A stretch of 64,000 nt of DNA, from positions 62,001 to 126,000 of the forward strand of contig DUTM01000009.1 of NCBI GenBank assembly GCA_012842085.1, written 5' to 3'. A program made the position numbers and the translations under genes. The notes under the pieces are model-generated. The model worked only from the letters and a program-made list of their open reading frames with translations. It was not told the origin of the DNA and did no database searches. Shown one piece after another: positions 53,751 through 64,000 of the stretch. The DNA comes from Mycobacteriales bacterium (lineage in GTDB: Bacteria > Actinomycetota > Actinomycetes > Mycobacteriales > Mycobacteriaceae). The stretch's first letter is position 1, and every line of letters begins with the position of its first letter.

Positions 53751-56700
53751 ATGGGCACAGATCCGCAACATAATAATGATCTGAAGAGCACCACAGTCGG
53801 TGCCGTTTATCCAAAAGTCAGTATGACCGCTGGACGCCCCATTTCCAGCCCTTCATTTCCTGAACTCGAACAGGAAGTTCTTCAATACTGGGAGGAGCAC
53901 GACACTTTCCGCAAGTCCGTTTCCCAACGTGACGAGGCGGAAGAATACGTGTTTTACGATGGGCCTCCCTTCGCCAACGGGCTTCCTCACTATGGTCACC
54001 TTTTGACCGGTTACGTCAAGGACGTTGTGCCCCGTTTCCGCACCATGCTCGGCTACAAAGTGGAGCGGCGTTTCGGGTGGGACACCCACGGGCTACCCGC
54101 CGAACTGGAAGCTGAAAAACAGCTCGGCATTACTAACCGTGGCGAAATCGACGACATGGGTCTTACCGAGTTCAACAGTTTCTGTAGAACTTCCGTCCTT
54201 CGCTACACCAAAGAGTGGGAAGAATACGTCACCCGCCAAGGTCGTTGGGTAGATTTCGAAAACGACTACAAAACACTTGACCTCGACTTCATGGAGTCGG
54301 TCCTCTGGGCGTTCAAAACCCTCTACGATAAAGGTCTCATTTACAAGGGCTTCCGCGTCCTGCCGTACTCATGGGCAGAACACACCCCACTTTCCAACCA
54401 AGAAACCCACCTGGATGACGCCTACCGTATGCGGCAAGACCCCGCCGTCACCATCACCATGCCTCTCCAGGTCCCTGAAAACCACGAACTCGCTGGAGCC
54501 CCCTTCGACGGTGCTACGGCCATCATCTGGACGACTACGCCGTGGACACTTCCGTCCAACCTCTCCATCGCCGTGCATCCGGAAGAGAAGTACGTCGTCG
54601 TGAAGGTCGCGGGCGAGAAAGCACCAGCAGAACTGCAAGGGAAGTCGATAGTGCTTGCGGCTGCCCGCATGCCGGAGTATCAGCGTGAGCTCGGCAAAAA
54701 CCCAGAAATTTTGGCAGAAACCACTGGCGATAAACTCGCTGGAATCAAATACACTCCCGCCTTCGACTTCTTTGTCGATAACCCCAATAGTTTCCAGGTG
54801 CTGACTGCAGATTACGTCACCATGGATTCCGGTACTGGTGTTGTCCACCAGGCTCCCGGCTTCGGTGAAGAGGATATGGATACGTGCAAGAAGTACGACA
54901 TTCCCCTCGTCATTCCGGTTGATATGGACGGCAAATTTACTGCAGAGGTGCCGCCATACGAAGGGCTATTAGTTTTCGACGCCAACCCCGAAATTATTAA
55001 AGACCTTAAAAAGGCTGGTCGGGTACTGCGTCACGAAACCATTGACCACTCCTACCCGCACTCTTGGCGGTCCGGGGAGCCACTCATCTACATGGCTCTA
55101 CCGAGCTGGTTCGTGGAAGTCACCAAGTTCCGAGACCGCATGGTGGAACTCAACCATAAAGAAATAAATTGGATCCCCGACCATATTCGGGACGGCCAAT
55201 TCGGTAAATGGTTGGAAAACGCCCGCGATTGGAACATTTCCCGCAACCGGTACTGGGGAGCTCCCATCCCAGTGTGGGAGTCGGACGATCCCAAATATCC
55301 TCGCATTGATGTTTATGGTTCGTTGGATGAAATGGAACGAGACTTTGGGGTACGTCCAGATAACCTCCATCGCCCAGCTATTGACCAGCTGGTACGTCCC
55401 AACCCGGATGACCCCACCGGCAAATCGATGATGCGCCGCGTCCCCGAAGTGTTGGACTGCTGGTTCGAATCTGGATCCATGCCGTTTGCCCAAGTTCATT
55501 ACCCATTCGAAAACAAAGAATGGTTTGAATCCCACTACCCGGGTGACTTTATTGTCGAGTACATTGGCCAAACTCGCGGTTGGTTCTACACCCTCCACGT
55601 GCTAGCCACTGCGCTTTTCGATAAGCCCTCCTATAAGACAGTGGCAGCACACGGCATTGTGCTCGGTAATGACGGCCTTAAGATGTCCAAATCTAAAGGC
55701 AACTATCCGAACGTGAACGAAGTGTTCGATCGTGACGGCTCCGATGCCATGCGCTGGTTCCTCATGTCGTCACCAATCCTGCGCGGCGGCAACCTCATGG
55801 TTACGGAGCAGGGCATTCGCGATGGAGTACGGCAGGCACTACTACCGTTCTGGAACGCCTACAGCTTCTTCCAAATGTACGCAGCGGAGGAAGCAACCTG
55901 GCGTACCGATAGCACCAACGTGTTGGATCGCTATATTCTCGCGAAACTCGCAGAAACCCGCGACACTTTAACAGAACAGATGCTCAACACCGATATCGCG
56001 GGAGCCTGTGAAACCATTCGACTGTTTGTTGATGCTCTCACCAATTGGTATGTGCGACGTTCACGTCCACGTTTCTGGGCAGGCGAAGAGACCGGTTCGG
56101 ACTCCAAAGACGCTTTTGACACTCTGTACACAGTGCTCGAGGTGACTGCACGTCTAGCCGCCCCCTTGCTGCCTTTCGCCACTGAAGCTATGTGGCGTGG
56201 TCTCACTGGTGAAGAGTCGGTGCATTTGGCGAACTGGCCAGAATCCGATGAACTGCCACACGACGCCGAGCTGGTGGATGCAATGGATCGAGTGCGGGAA
56301 GTGTGCTCGGCTCTGTCCTCCATCCGCAAGAGCCATAAGCTGCGGGTACGTTTACCGCTCACCTCCGCGACTGTCGCGGCACCACAGGTGGAGGCTTTGG
56401 AACCCTTCAGTGGAATTATTGCCGATGAAGTGAACGTGCGAACCGTTCACCTCACCGAAGATGTCGCCCAATACGGTGAGTTCCAGCTGCAGGTCAATGC
56501 CCGGGTCGCAGCACCACGGCTGAAAGCTGATGTCCAGAAGGCCATTAAGGCATCCAAGGCTGGGGACTACGTTGTTCATGACGATGGCACCGCAACAGTT
56601 GGCGGTGTACTACTGAATCCCGATGAGTATTCGCAGCGGCTAGTGGCTAAAGAACCGGAATCGACGACAGAGTTGCCGGGTGGCCGCGGATTAGTAGTGT

Positions 56701-56975
56701 TGGATCTCACCCTCAATGAGGATCTTGAATCGGAAGGTTGGGCAAAAGACCGGATCCGCGAAATTCAGGATGCACGCCGCCAAGCAGGGCTTGCAGTAAG
56801 CGATCGTATCGTCCTTACTTTGGGCGTTCCTGAAGACAAGCAATCGTGGGCGCAGCAGCATCACGATTTGATTGCTGGGGAAGTGCTTGCGGTTGAACTC
56901 AATATTGTTTCTCCGGAAGAAGGCGGAGAACTCGAATTGGGTGACGGAGTGACAGGCAAGCTCCAGAAAGCATAA
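53751..56975 (+). CDS. ileS: Isoleucyl-tRNA synthetase
   Basis: Charges tRNA-Ile (1074 aa). The ATP-binding motif is PHYGH (HIGH equivalent) near residue 80 and KMSKSKGN near 644. The [18 protein letters not shown] region and the long C-terminus resemble the eukaryote-like class of IleRS found in actinobacteria, a group that tends to be less sensitive to mupirocin. The CP1 editing domain lies between residues about 200 and 400 ([11 protein letters not shown] near 260). ATG 53751 is 10 bp after the sequesterable GAGGAG. Expression is controlled by the T-box upstream. Confidence 0.98.
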   Translation: MGTDPQHNNDLKSTTVGAVYPKVSMTAGRPISSPSFPELEQEVLQYWEEHDTFRKSVSQRDEAEEYVFYDGPPFANGLPHYGHLLTGYVKDVVPRFRTMLGYKVERRFGWDTHGLPAELEAEKQLGITNRGEIDDMGLTEFNSFCRTSVLRYTKEWEEYVTRQGRWVDFENDYKTLDLDFMESVLWAFKTLYDKGLIYKGFRVLPYSWAEHTPLSNQETHLDDAYRMRQDPAVTITMPLQVPENHELAGAPFDGATAIIWTTTPWTLPSNLSIAVHPEEKYVVVKVAGEKAPAELQGKSIVLAAARMPEYQRELGKNPEILAETTGDKLAGIKYTPAFDFFVDNPNSFQVLTADYVTMDSGTGVVHQAPGFGEEDMDTCKKYDIPLVIPVDMDGKFTAEVPPYEGLLVFDANPEIIKDLKKAGRVLRHETIDHSYPHSWRSGEPLIYMALPSWFVEVTKFRDRMVELNHKEINWIPDHIRDGQFGKWLENARDWNISRNRYWGAPIPVWESDDPKYPRIDVYGSLDEMERDFGVRPDNLHRPAIDQLVRPNPDDPTGKSMMRRVPEVLDCWFESGSMPFAQVHYPFENKEWFESHYPGDFIVEYIGQTRGWFYTLHVLATALFDKPSYKTVAAHGIVLGNDGLKMSKSKGNYPNVNEVFDRDGSDAMRWFLMSSPILRGGNLMVTEQGIRDGVRQALLPFWNAYSFFQMYAAEEATWRTDSTNVLDRYILAKLAETRDTLTEQMLNTDIAGACETIRLFVDALTNWYVRRSRPRFWAGEETGSDSKDAFDTLYTVLEVTARLAAPLLPFATEAMWRGLTGEESVHLANWPESDELPHDAELVDAMDRVREVCSALSSIRKSHKLRVRLPLTSATVAAPQVEALEPFSGIIADEVNVRTVHLTEDVAQYGEFQLQVNARVAAPRLKADVQKAIKASKAGDYVVHDDGTATVGGVLLNPDEYSQRLVAKEPESTTELPGGRGLVVLDLTLNEDLESEGWAKDRIREIQDARRQAGLAVSDRIVLTLGVPEDKQSWAQQHHDLIAGEVLAVELNIVSPEEGGELELGDGVTGKLQKA

Positions 56976-56984
56976 AAGTTCATA

Positions 56985-57023
56985 AAAAAGTGGGCGCGAA
57001 CAAAAAATTCGCGCCCACTTTTT
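56985..57023. terminator. Bidirectional terminator between ileS and the DUF308 gene
   Basis: A 16-bp perfect stem, AAAAAGTGGGCGCGAA with its complement, and a 7-nt loop (CAAAAAA), with T-runs produced on both strands. It serves two convergent genes. Confidence 0.93.
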
Positions 57024-57052
57024 AGTTCTTTATTTGTTAGTCAAGTTGCCGT

Positions 57053-57631
57053 TTAGCTCTTGCTGAGCAGTCCAACTTCTTCGCCAGCTGCGCGAAGCGT
57101 CTTGCGGATCAAGAGGCCGCTAACCAGCATGGTTGCACCCAGAATGATGGCAATGGTACCGACTGCCCAGGTGACCGCTAGCAGAGAAGTGAAGGGGCTA
57201 GCCAGCAGCATGACACCTAAAATAATTTGAACGACGCCGCTGAGCAGTATTGGCCAGCCGACACCTGCCACGGCACTAACTCCGCCGGCACCAACATTCC
57301 CGATACCGGAGAACAGGGCGACTAGGCCGAAGATAACTGCGAGGACGATGCTGAACGTGCCGGGGTTGGCAAGTGCCGAAATACCGATAATTAGTCCGAT
57401 GACGGCAAAGAAGATACCGACCCCCCACACCGGTGACACACCTTTAGTAAGCCAGGAAAGACCTGCGATACCGATAGCTCCCAGGATAATTGCTACCGCA
57501 AAAAGACGGGTGATCACTTCGACGGTTCCGTCCGGCCAAGCTACTGCTGCGATGCCAAAAACAACGGCTATGATGCCGATGATGAGCCAAGCGCGCCACA
57601 GCATGCGGCCAAGTTTTTCAAAAAAATCCAT
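57053..57631 (-). CDS. HdeD/DUF308-family membrane protein
   Basis: Membrane protein (192 aa) with six hydrophobic segments arranged as three helix pairs, a pattern of the HdeD (DUF308) family. WRAWLIIGIIAVVFGIAAVAWP at the N-terminus begins the family motif, and Gly-rich repeats (GxxxGxxxL) recur in each pair. E. coli HdeD aids acid resistance, but most homologues are uncharacterised. Convergent with ileS and separated from it by a terminator; divergent from dinB. Confidence 0.85.
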   Translation of the reverse strand: MDFFEKLGRMLWRAWLIIGIIAVVFGIAAVAWPDGTVEVITRLFAVAIILGAIGIAGLSWLTKGVSPVWGVGIFFAVIGLIIGISALANPGTFSIVLAVIFGLVALFSGIGNVGAGGVSAVAGVGWPILLSGVVQIILGVMLLASPFTSLLAVTWAVGTIAIILGATMLVSGLLIRKTLRAAGEEVGLLSKS

Positions 57632-57812
57632 TTTTCATCAATCCCATCTTTTTGGAATGTGGTCATTTAACCCCGTGCTCGTAATATTCAGCCTAATAAG
57701 TCCACGGCAACGGTTTTCACTATTCTCAACACATAACACCGCAGTTTTCTTCCCGAATGTTTTTTGGTGGTCACTCACATACACTGCATATGTGACAGAA
57801 AAAGGCTTATCC

Positions 57813-59237
57813 ATGGACGAATTCCGGCGTGAACTGGATCCCCAAGAATTCCAGCATCGCTGGGTATTGCATTGCGATATGGATGCCTTTTTCAGTTCGG
57901 TGGAACAACTCACTCGACCAACGTTGCGGGGGAGACCGGTCCTGGTGGGAGGACGCTCCGGTCGCGGAGTGGTGGCTGGTGCTAGTTATGAGGCACGCGA
58001 ATTTGGCTGCCATTCCGCTATGCCTATGCACCAAGCAAAACGATTAATTGAGCCCCGTGGAGTTGTGGTGCCCTCCCGCGGTATTGTTTACCGAGCCGTC
58101 AGCCGCCGCATTTTTCGGATCCTGCGCCGCTTCAACTCGACTGTGGAACAACTATCTGTTGATGAAGCGTTCATGGAGCCAGCCGAACTGATTGACGCCA
58201 CCATCGGAGAGGTGGTTGAGTACTGCGAAAAGATTCGCGAAGCGGTTTTAGAAGAAACGGGGTTGACGGTGTCTTTTGGGGCTGGGGTGGGGAAACAGTA
58301 CGCGAAAATAGCCTCCGATTTAGCGAAACCAGATGGAGTTTTCGTGATTCCGCAGTCCCAAATGTCGCATATCTTAGATCCGCTACCGGTACGAACATTA
58401 TGGGGTGTGGGCCCAGTCGCAGAAGCCAAATTGGCGGAGGAAGACATTCTGACGGTGGCAGATTTGGCGCAATTGTCTGATCGCGACACCGCCCGTATCT
58501 TGGGGAAAACAGTGGGATTCCAGCTGCGAGATTTAGCTCGCGGAATTGATGAACGCCCAGTAGAAGAGCGAGCAATCGCCAAACAGATTAGTTCGGAATC
58601 CACCTATCCAGTTGATATCACGGATAGGAAGACTATTTTGCAGGCGATCGATAACAACGCGGATGATGCCCATCGGCGTCTTCTGCATGATGGTCGAGCC
58701 GCCCGCACAGTGACCGTGAAACTGAAACTGGCGGACATGAGTATTATTTCTCGTTCCGGTACATTGCCTTACGCAACGACAGATCTGCGCACCTTATTAG
58801 CGGTCGCGCACCGTCTTGCCCTCGACCCCGAAGATATTGGGGCATGTCGCCTAGTGGGGGTTGGTTTCTCGAGCCTGACGCACATTCGCCAAGAGTCACT
58901 ATTCCCGGAACTTGATTGGGAAATGCTGGTGGAAGAAGAGCGAGAAACTGGACAAGAATTTCTGGAGACCAGTGGGCAAGGCCTATACGGCAGTGAACGA
59001 ACCCGGTTGCATTTGAAGAAAGATAGCAAGTGGCTTCCGGGGATGGATGTGCACCACCCGGAATACGGCCATGGGTGGGTGCAGGGCGCCGGAAGAGGGA
59101 AGGTGACGGTTCGTTTCGAAACTCGCTCCACGGGACCCGGGCGCTCCCGCACGTTTTCGGAAGATGAAGAAATGCGGCATGCGGATCCTTTGGACAGTCT
59201 TGACTGGCCGGCGGACGAGATCGATGTTAAAGACTAG
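57813..59237 (+). CDS. dinB: DNA polymerase IV (Y family)
   Basis: Error-prone translesion polymerase (474 aa). The catalytic carboxylates lie in VLHCDMDAFFSSVE near residue 18 and LSVDEAFME near 117. The palm/finger RPVLVGG and YEAREFGCHSAMP motifs, thumb HhH region (LWGVGPVAEAKL near 195) and little finger are present. The C-terminal 60 residues (HHPEYGHGWVQGAGRGKVTVRFE) are an actinobacterial extension. No clear C-terminal beta-clamp motif was assigned. ATG 57813 has AAAGG 7 nt upstream; an in-frame GTG at 57792 with a -10-like TACACT before it is an alternative leaderless start. The open frame back to 57348 is antisense to the DUF308 gene and rejected. Confidence 0.92.
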   Translation: MDEFRRELDPQEFQHRWVLHCDMDAFFSSVEQLTRPTLRGRPVLVGGRSGRGVVAGASYEAREFGCHSAMPMHQAKRLIEPRGVVVPSRGIVYRAVSRRIFRILRRFNSTVEQLSVDEAFMEPAELIDATIGEVVEYCEKIREAVLEETGLTVSFGAGVGKQYAKIASDLAKPDGVFVIPQSQMSHILDPLPVRTLWGVGPVAEAKLAEEDILTVADLAQLSDRDTARILGKTVGFQLRDLARGIDERPVEERAIAKQISSESTYPVDITDRKTILQAIDNNADDAHRRLLHDGRAARTVTVKLKLADMSIISRSGTLPYATTDLRTLLAVAHRLALDPEDIGACRLVGVGFSSLTHIRQESLFPELDWEMLVEEERETGQEFLETSGQGLYGSERTRLHLKKDSKWLPGMDVHHPEYGHGWVQGAGRGKVTVRFETRSTGPGRSRTFSEDEEMRHADPLDSLDWPADEIDVKD

Positions 59238-60234
59238 CCGTAGTAAGTAGCGCTTCGATCTTTTCTCGAGGATAACCCGCCGAGATGAGTGCTAATACAA
59301 GTAGACGCAGCTGGGCAACCTTTAAAACGCCACCCAACACAACTCCCTCTTGGGAGAGGTGGGCGCCACCCCCAAAATGGCCATAACTGGTAGCGACTGT
59401 TCCCTCAGGCACCTTCGTTGTGAGGAACCACAGCAGATGCGGAAACTCCTTTTTAAGAGCTAACACTTTTTCTGTAAAACGAGGAGGGAGGTTTCCGCTT
59501 CCCAAGCCGCAAAGAATTACCGCATCTGTCTTGCCGGCTCGTGTCGCAGCAAGCTCCCGAACCGTCGCCTCCAGGCTAAAACCAGGGTCGTCTACATCAA
59601 CCGTGACAATCGGTACTAGGGGAGCCGTATCCATGGTTAAAGAGGGGAGAGGCCGCAGCGGTAAAGACAAAGGAACATAAGGCGCATTCGCCGAAGAGAA
59701 TTTACGGGGAGCGTGGAAAGCCGCCTCTTTTTCGGTAGAGACCTTCGTCAACCCCCATGGATCCCATAAAATTCCGTCGAAAAACACAGACACCCCAGCC
59801 AGATTTTTCTCTCCGCGGGCATGCTCCGCAATCAGGGAAAGCGCTCCCGCAATATTTCTGGGACCGTCAGGTGTTGCTGCATCGGCTGTTTTAATTGCAC
59901 CAGTAATAATGACGGGACAATTTGCTGCCCGGGCGCTGGATGTGAGAGTTAACCACAGTGCAGTCGACTCGAGCGTATCGGTGCCATGCAGCAACACTAT
60001 CCCGGCTGGTTCCTTTTTCAGCTCCTGCTCGACACAATCCTGTATCAATTCCACATCAGCCAAAGTGAGAGCTGAAGAATCTTTCGACAGTAGTGAACGC
60101 ACCTGGATTTTATGAGCGTCGTCAACTGCCGTCATATCGAGAACTTTGTCAGCAGATAGCGTCGGCACCGCACCGTGTTCGCCTTGCGTGCTCGCAATTG
60201 TTCCACCAGTGGAAATAACCGAAATGTGCTTCAT
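59227..60234 (-). CDS. ansA: L-asparaginase
   Basis: Hydrolyses asparagine to aspartate and ammonia (335 aa). Both Thr motifs are visible: STGGTIAST near residue 9 and LLHGTDTLEST near 79, with the catalytic Lys in LTKVSTEK near 158. No signal peptide is present, so it is a cytosolic type. Its 3' end overlaps dinB by 11 bp. Confidence 0.92.
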   Translation of the reverse strand: MKHISVISTGGTIASTQGEHGAVPTLSADKVLDMTAVDDAHKIQVRSLLSKDSSALTLADVELIQDCVEQELKKEPAGIVLLHGTDTLESTALWLTLTSSARAANCPVIITGAIKTADAATPDGPRNIAGALSLIAEHARGEKNLAGVSVFFDGILWDPWGLTKVSTEKEAAFHAPRKFSSANAPYVPLSLPLRPLPSLTMDTAPLVPIVTVDVDDPGFSLEATVRELAATRAGKTDAVILCGLGSGNLPPRFTEKVLALKKEFPHLLWFLTTKVPEGTVATSYGHFGGGAHLSQEGVVLGGVLKVAQLRLLVLALISAGYPREKIEALLTTASL

Positions 60235-60408
60235 AAAAGGGCCTAACGCTCTCTTCTCGACCGGCCAAATAAACTAGGCGTAGTGCCTCCCAGCATACTT
60301 GGACAACTTGCGGGAGAACTGCAAGTAAAGGTATTAATAAAGCCCTCGCGAAAAAACGCGGTAAAGTGGATAGAAGATTAATTGCTAACGCTCAATGTGG
60401 GGAGCCCT

Positions 60409-60906
60409 ATGACTGCCAAACGCCTCGTTGCAGCTATTGTCGCCTTAGCGACTAGTGTCAGCTTGGCTGCGTGCACAACTTCAATTCCGCCCGAGGTATT
60501 GTCCAGCAGCAGTGCCGCTATGAGTTCGCGGATGCGTCCAGCCGTTCCCGAACCTACTCTCGAGCAACTTCAAAAACTATTAGAGAAAGTGCTCGATCCT
60601 AAAATCCCGGCAGAGGACAAACTCGACACTATTGAAGGTGCAGAGGATTCACCCGAGCTTTTCGAAAAAATTGCGGAAGCGTCCAGAGAGGCACAAGCCG
60701 ACATTAAGTTGACTGGACAAATCGTGCCCACAGACCGCAAAACCCGCACCGTCCACGTTGAGCTTGCTATACCTGGGCAGCCAGCTCAAGGCGGAGAAAT
60801 CCAATTTGTTTACGATGACGGCAAGTGGAAAGTGTCCAAAGCATTTGTCTGCTCGACAATTACCCTGCTGATGCCGGATAGTGTGCCCGCTGCATGTCTG
60901 ATGTAA
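60409..60906 (+). CDS. Mtb12-like lipoprotein
   Basis: Predicted exported lipoprotein (165 aa). A signal peptide with lipobox LAAC (Cys22) begins the chain. After a Ser-rich stretch, residues 45-165 match the actinobacterial Mtb12 low-molecular-weight antigen fold: an EQLQKLLEKVLDP helix, VQGAE-like IEGAEDSPELF near 75, and YDDGKWKVSKAFVCS near the end. ATG 60409 has GGGGAG 4 nt upstream; a TTG at 60382 is rejected. Its last 13 bp overlap lspA, the peptidase that should process it. Function unknown. Confidence 0.8.
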   Translation: MTAKRLVAAIVALATSVSLAACTTSIPPEVLSSSSAAMSSRMRPAVPEPTLEQLQKLLEKVLDPKIPAEDKLDTIEGAEDSPELFEKIAEASREAQADIKLTGQIVPTDRKTRTVHVELAIPGQPAQGGEIQFVYDDGKWKVSKAFVCSTITLLMPDSVPAACLM

Positions 60907-61451
60907 ACGGAGCCTCCGAACCAGACTCCGCGGCGGTCACCCAGGAAGCAGTAAAAAACCGCCAGAAAGCGGCGAAAAAGCATTTCCTTCTTTATGGGTT
61001 AGCCGGACTCATTGTGGTTCTGGATTTTCTTTCCAAAGGATGGATTGTCTCTACCCTTGAGCTCGGAGAAACTGCTTGGTCCAAGGGCATTTTTTCGATT
61101 ACGAGAGTCCACAACACCGGTGCCGCTTTCTCCTTAGGATCTAATGCGACAGTCGCTATCACTATTGTGAGCCTCATTATCGCCACTTTCGTGGCATCAG
61201 CTTTGTGGCGTACAGATAGCTGGTGGTGGGGGATCGGTCTCAGCCTCATACTAGGCGGAGCAATCGGGAACTTAATCGACCGGTTTAGCAACCCGCCAGA
61301 GCCATTTAGTGGCTATGTCGTGGATTTTATTTCCGTTGGTTCCTTTCCTGTTTTTAACGTTGCGGACTCGGCTGTCACTATAGGGGTAGTAGTGACCGTG
61401 CTTTGCATTATTTTCGGACCCCCGCTGCGGACTCGGAAAGGGGATAATTGA
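60894..61451 (+). CDS. lspA: Prolipoprotein signal peptidase (signal peptidase II)
   Basis: Aspartyl peptidase that removes lipoprotein signal peptides (185 aa). It has four membrane segments and the catalytic Asp residues in [11 protein letters not shown] near residue 126 and [11 protein letters not shown] near 153, as well as [11 protein letters not shown] near 71. The first 35 residues are a charged cytosolic extension. The ATG lies inside the end of the upstream lipoprotein gene. HmuT and the Mtb12-like protein here are its likely substrates. Confidence 0.95.
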   Translation: MSDVNGASEPDSAAVTQEAVKNRQKAAKKHFLLYGLAGLIVVLDFLSKGWIVSTLELGETAWSKGIFSITRVHNTGAAFSLGSNATVAITIVSLIIATFVASALWRTDSWWWGIGLSLILGGAIGNLIDRFSNPPEPFSGYVVDFISVGSFPVFNVADSAVTIGVVVTVLCIIFGPPLRTRKGDN

Positions 61452-61452
61452 C

Positions 61453-62379
61453 GTGGGTGAATACCGGGCCATTCCCATGCCAGAAGGGTTATTAGAGCTA
61501 CGTGCAGATGTGGCTCTTTCTCGTCTTTTGGGAATATCCCGGAGCAGCGCAGCTGCATTATTAACCGATGAAGCAGTAACGCTAAATGGTAAAACTATTG
61601 CCAAATCCACTCGTCTCACCTCCGGCCTACTAGAGGTGACGCTTCCCAGTCCTGAAGAGCCTCTGCAAGTAAAAGAGGAACCCGTTCCCGGTATGAAGGT
61701 TGTCTACGCGGACAGCCATATTGTGGTCGTGGATAAACCTGCAGGTGTTGCTGCACATCCCTCTTTAGGTTGGGACGGACCTACGGTAATCGGGGGTCTA
61801 GCGGCCGCTGGGTACCGGATGACCACCTCGGGGCCGCCCGAACGGAAAGGTATCGTGCACCGACTCGATGCGGGCACTTCCGGGCTCATGTGTGTCGCCA
61901 CCTCCGAGCACGCATATACCGTTCTCAAACAGGCTTTTCGGGATCGCGAAGTAGAAAAAATTTATCACGCAGTGGTGCAAGGCTATCCCGATCCGTTGTC
62001 GGGAACTATTGACGCGCCTATCGGGCGTCACAGTGGTAATGATTGGCGTTTTTGTGTGCGCAGTGACGGCAAATCGGCAATTACGCATTACGACACTTTA
62101 GAGATTTTCCGACGCGCTACACTGCTAAAGATTCGGCTGGAAACTGGCCGCACTCACCAAATTAGAGTGCATTTCTCGGCACTACACCATCCGTGTGTCG
62201 GGGATCCCACCTATGGCAGTGATCCCAAGCTGTCGAAAGAATTAGGGCTCCGCAGGCAGTGGCTACACGCCCAGAAACTGGGGTTTATTCATCCTGCTGA
62301 CGGCCATTGGGTGGAATTCACGAGTGAATATGCGCCGGATTTGTCACACGCCCTGGATATTCTCAAAGCCCAAAGCTAA
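61453..62379 (+). CDS. rluD: Ribosomal large-subunit pseudouridine synthase, RluA/RluD family
   Basis: Converts specific uridines in 23S rRNA to pseudouridine (308 aa). An S4 RNA-binding domain (about 15-75) precedes the catalytic domain with [11 protein letters not shown] near residue 136, containing the catalytic Asp, and [13 protein letters not shown] near 233. GTG 61453 directly follows the lspA stop, so the two are co-transcribed. RluD is the likeliest family member by context, but the exact target uridines cannot be told. Confidence 0.9.
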   Translation: MGEYRAIPMPEGLLELRADVALSRLLGISRSSAAALLTDEAVTLNGKTIAKSTRLTSGLLEVTLPSPEEPLQVKEEPVPGMKVVYADSHIVVVDKPAGVAAHPSLGWDGPTVIGGLAAAGYRMTTSGPPERKGIVHRLDAGTSGLMCVATSEHAYTVLKQAFRDREVEKIYHAVVQGYPDPLSGTIDAPIGRHSGNDWRFCVRSDGKSAITHYDTLEIFRRATLLKIRLETGRTHQIRVHFSALHHPCVGDPTYGSDPKLSKELGLRRQWLHAQKLGFIHPADGHWVEFTSEYAPDLSHALDILKAQS

Positions 62380-62467
62380 CCCGGATTCACCTCCCAGAAA
62401 TTGTGGTGTCCTCGGTTAGACTGAGAACACGTCTGAAACTTAATCGTTTAGTTCTAAGGAGCACTTC

Positions 62468-64000
62468 TTGGGGAAGAAGACTTTTGTCCATCTCCATAAC
62501 CACACTGAGTTTTCCATGCTCGATGGAATGGCAAAGATCGACAATCTCATGGAGGAATGCAATAAGCGTGGCATGCCGGCGGTAGGCATGACGGACCACG
62601 GCAACATGTACGGCGCCTCTGATTTTTACCATGCTGCTGTTGACGCGGGAATTAAACCGATTATTGGTATCGAAGCCTATTTAGCGCCCGGCTCACGCTT
62701 TGACAAGAAGCGCCAAAGGTGGGGAGATCCCTCCCCAAAAAGAGACGATGTTTCTGGCTCCGGTGCCTACACTCACATGACTTTGTGGGCACAGAATGAA
62801 ACGGGTCTTCGAAACCTTTTCAAACTGTCCTCACTTGCTTCTTATGAAGGCCAATTGGGTAAATGGCCCCGCATGGACGTTGAACTTATTTCCCAACACT
62901 CTGAAGGCCTCATTGGTGCCTCCGGGTGCCCTTCCAGCGAAATTCAGACACGGCTGCGGTTGGGGCAACGAAAAGAAGCTTATGAAGCTGCTGGACGCTG
63001 GCAGGATATTTTTGGAAAAGACAATTTCTATCTCGAGTTAATGGACCATGACATTGATATCGAGAAGCGGATCAAAGCTGATCTTTTGCAACTCGGCAAA
63101 GACTTGGGGATGGAACCTGTCGTCACCAACGACTGCCACTATGTGACACGTGACCAAGCACGTGCCCACGAAGCTATGTTGTGTGTGCAGACCGGCAAAA
63201 CACTCTCTGATCCGACGCGCTTCAAATTCGATGGGGACAGCTACTACCTCATTCCGCCGGAAGAGATCAGAGCCCGGTGGGATAGTGAAGTGCCGGGAGC
63301 ATGCGATAACACGTTGGTTATTACCGAAAAAGTGGAAGACTATTCGAACATCTGGAAATTCAAAGACCGGATGCCTGACTTTGATGTTCCCAAGGGACAC
63401 GATGCGGAATCGTGGCTACGGCATCAAGTCCATAAAGGACTTGAGTGGCGTTTTCCTGATGGAGTGTCCCGAGAATATATTGAGCGGGCCAATTACGAAA
63501 TTGACGTCATCGTTCAAAAGGGATACCCCACTTACTTTTTGGTTGTTGCTGACCTGGTCAACCATGCCCGTGAAGTAGGTATTAAAGTTGGTCCCGGCCG
63601 TGGCTCCGCAGCTGGTGCTCTTATTGCTTATGCGCTTGGCATCACCAATATTGACCCAGTTGAGCACGGGTTACTTTTCGAAAGGTTTTTGAACCCCGAA
63701 CGACCGTCAGCGCCTGACATCGATATGGATTTCGATGATCGTCGCCGCAACGAAATGATTCGATACGCCTCGGATCGTTGGGGAGAAGATAAAGTCGCGC
63801 AGGTCATTGCCTTCGGAACAATTAAGACCAAGGCCGCTATTAAAGACTCGGCACGTGTGCAATTCGGACAACCGGGCTATGCCATTGCTGACCGGATGAC
63901 AAAGGCTTTGCCCCCTGCACAAGGTGCAAAAGATATTCCGTTGCACGGCATTATGGATCCGGAACACCCGCGCTACGGAGAGGCGAGCGAAATTCGCTCT
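62468..64000 (+). CDS. dnaE: DNA polymerase III alpha subunit DnaE1 (3' end missing)
   Basis: Replicative polymerase; 511 codons are present and the frame runs off the right edge, so about half the protein is missing. The N-terminal PHP domain keeps its metal ligands: HLHNH (H10, H12), D19, MTDHG, YTHM, SGCPS and NDCHY, so, as shown in M. tuberculosis, it probably supplies the proofreading exonuclease. GRGSAAGAL near residue 380 and the catalytic [11 protein letters not shown] near 415 follow. TTG 62468 is the start: AAGGAG lies 6 nt upstream and it gives a normal N-terminus. It follows the RluD-like gene as in other Corynebacteriales. Confidence 0.96.
   Translation, partial: MGKKTFVHLHNHTEFSMLDGMAKIDNLMEECNKRGMPAVGMTDHGNMYGASDFYHAAVDAGIKPIIGIEAYLAPGSRFDKKRQRWGDPSPKRDDVSGSGAYTHMTLWAQNETGLRNLFKLSSLASYEGQLGKWPRMDVELISQHSEGLIGASGCPSSEIQTRLRLGQRKEAYEAAGRWQDIFGKDNFYLELMDHDIDIEKRIKADLLQLGKDLGMEPVVTNDCHYVTRDQARAHEAMLCVQTGKTLSDPTRFKFDGDSYYLIPPEEIRARWDSEVPGACDNTLVITEKVEDYSNIWKFKDRMPDFDVPKGHDAESWLRHQVHKGLEWRFPDGVSREYIERANYEIDVIVQKGYPTYFLVVADLVNHAREVGIKVGPGRGSAAGALIAYALGITNIDPVEHGLLFERFLNPERPSAPDIDMDFDDRRRNEMIRYASDRWGEDKVAQVIAFGTIKTKAAIKDSARVQFGQPGYAIADRMTKALPPAQGAKDIPLHGIMDPEHPRYGEASEIRS

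Noticed and set aside
57348-57812. N-terminal extension of dinB
   Set aside because: It is the complement of the DUF308 membrane gene; the Y-family domain begins just after ATG 57813.

Overview
The window is an actinobacterial chromosome segment, almost certainly from the mycolic-acid order Mycobacteriales (Corynebacterium/Mycobacterium relatives). The evidence is the gene content and order: glnA1 - DUF4191 - lipA - lipB - E2 - ilvE - cobS-like - DUF3043 - HesB - adoK - asnB - exonuclease/GIY-YIG fusion - two NlpC/P60 hydrolases - pimB - glk - oligoribonuclease-like - class II aroG - pknL - Rv2175c-like - mptA - polyprenyl synthase - metF - GNAT - HEPN - DUF3040 - complete mraZ-to-wag31 division and cell-wall cluster - ileS - dinB - ansA - lspA - rluD - dnaE. 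This mirrors the Rv2220-to-Rv2144c block of M. tuberculosis, and the ileS-dinB-lspA-dnaE end matches Corynebacterium. Lipoarabinomannan/PIM enzymes (pimB, mptA), an Rv2175c-like protein and meso-DAP-type MurE fit this placement. Base composition is only moderately G+C-rich and genes are tightly packed, with many ATGA/TAATG junctions and overlapping convergent 3' ends, which suggests a compact, possibly host-adapted genome. The genus cannot be fixed from the sequence alone.

Layout. 1-2948: haem-type ABC importer hmuTUV (hmuT lacks its 5' end). 2945-4021: HSL-type esterase. 4160-5596: glnA. 5790-10332 (minus): E2-lipB-lipA-DUF4191 lipoate operon. 10462-11577: ilvE. 11746-13304 (minus): DUF3043 with a CobS-like protein. 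13495-14801: HesB and adenosine kinase. 14863-18719 (minus): asnB and a DEDDh/GIY-YIG nuclease. 19012-25782: two NlpC/P60 hydrolases, pimB, SRPBCC protein, glk, exoribonuclease, aroG. 25724-27106 (minus) pknL, diverging from the Rv2175c-like gene. 27521-30260 (minus) mptA and a prenyl synthase. metF, GNAT, HEPN and DUF3040 genes follow. 33375-53091: mraZ-rsmH-ftsL-ftsI-murE-murF-mraY-murD-ftsW-murG-murC-ftsQ-ftsZ-pgeF-yggS-sepF-yggT-wag31. 53226-64000: small membrane protein, T-box and ileS, DUF308 protein, dinB, ansA, Mtb12-like lipoprotein, lspA, rluD-like and the 5' part of dnaE.

Functional themes: peptidoglycan precursor synthesis and septation (mur/fts), polar growth (wag31, pknL), cell-wall hydrolysis (NlpC/P60), mannolipid synthesis, and lipoylation coupled to the E2 that receives the lipoate.

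The most unusual signal is that several proteins sit in their expected syntenic places with intact reading frames but have lost signature catalytic or ligand residues. The E2 acyltransferase has DSCLING where DHRxxDG is expected. The PgeF/YfiH protein has lost its His, Cys and His metal ligands. The CobS-like protein has lost the Asp residues of the HLDGLADxxDG and MRD motifs and has no cobT or cobU beside it. Milder cases are HmuT (no Tyr in its YxR motif) and PknL (HQD instead of HRD). On the RNA side there is an ultrashort-stem ileS T-box with a visible Shine-Dalgarno sequestrator, three 10-bp-spaced MraZ boxes over the mraZ promoter, and a 17-bp perfect hairpin just upstream of rsmH (mraW) that may be the mraW RNA motif. 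No mobile elements, CRISPR arrays or tRNA/rRNA genes were seen.
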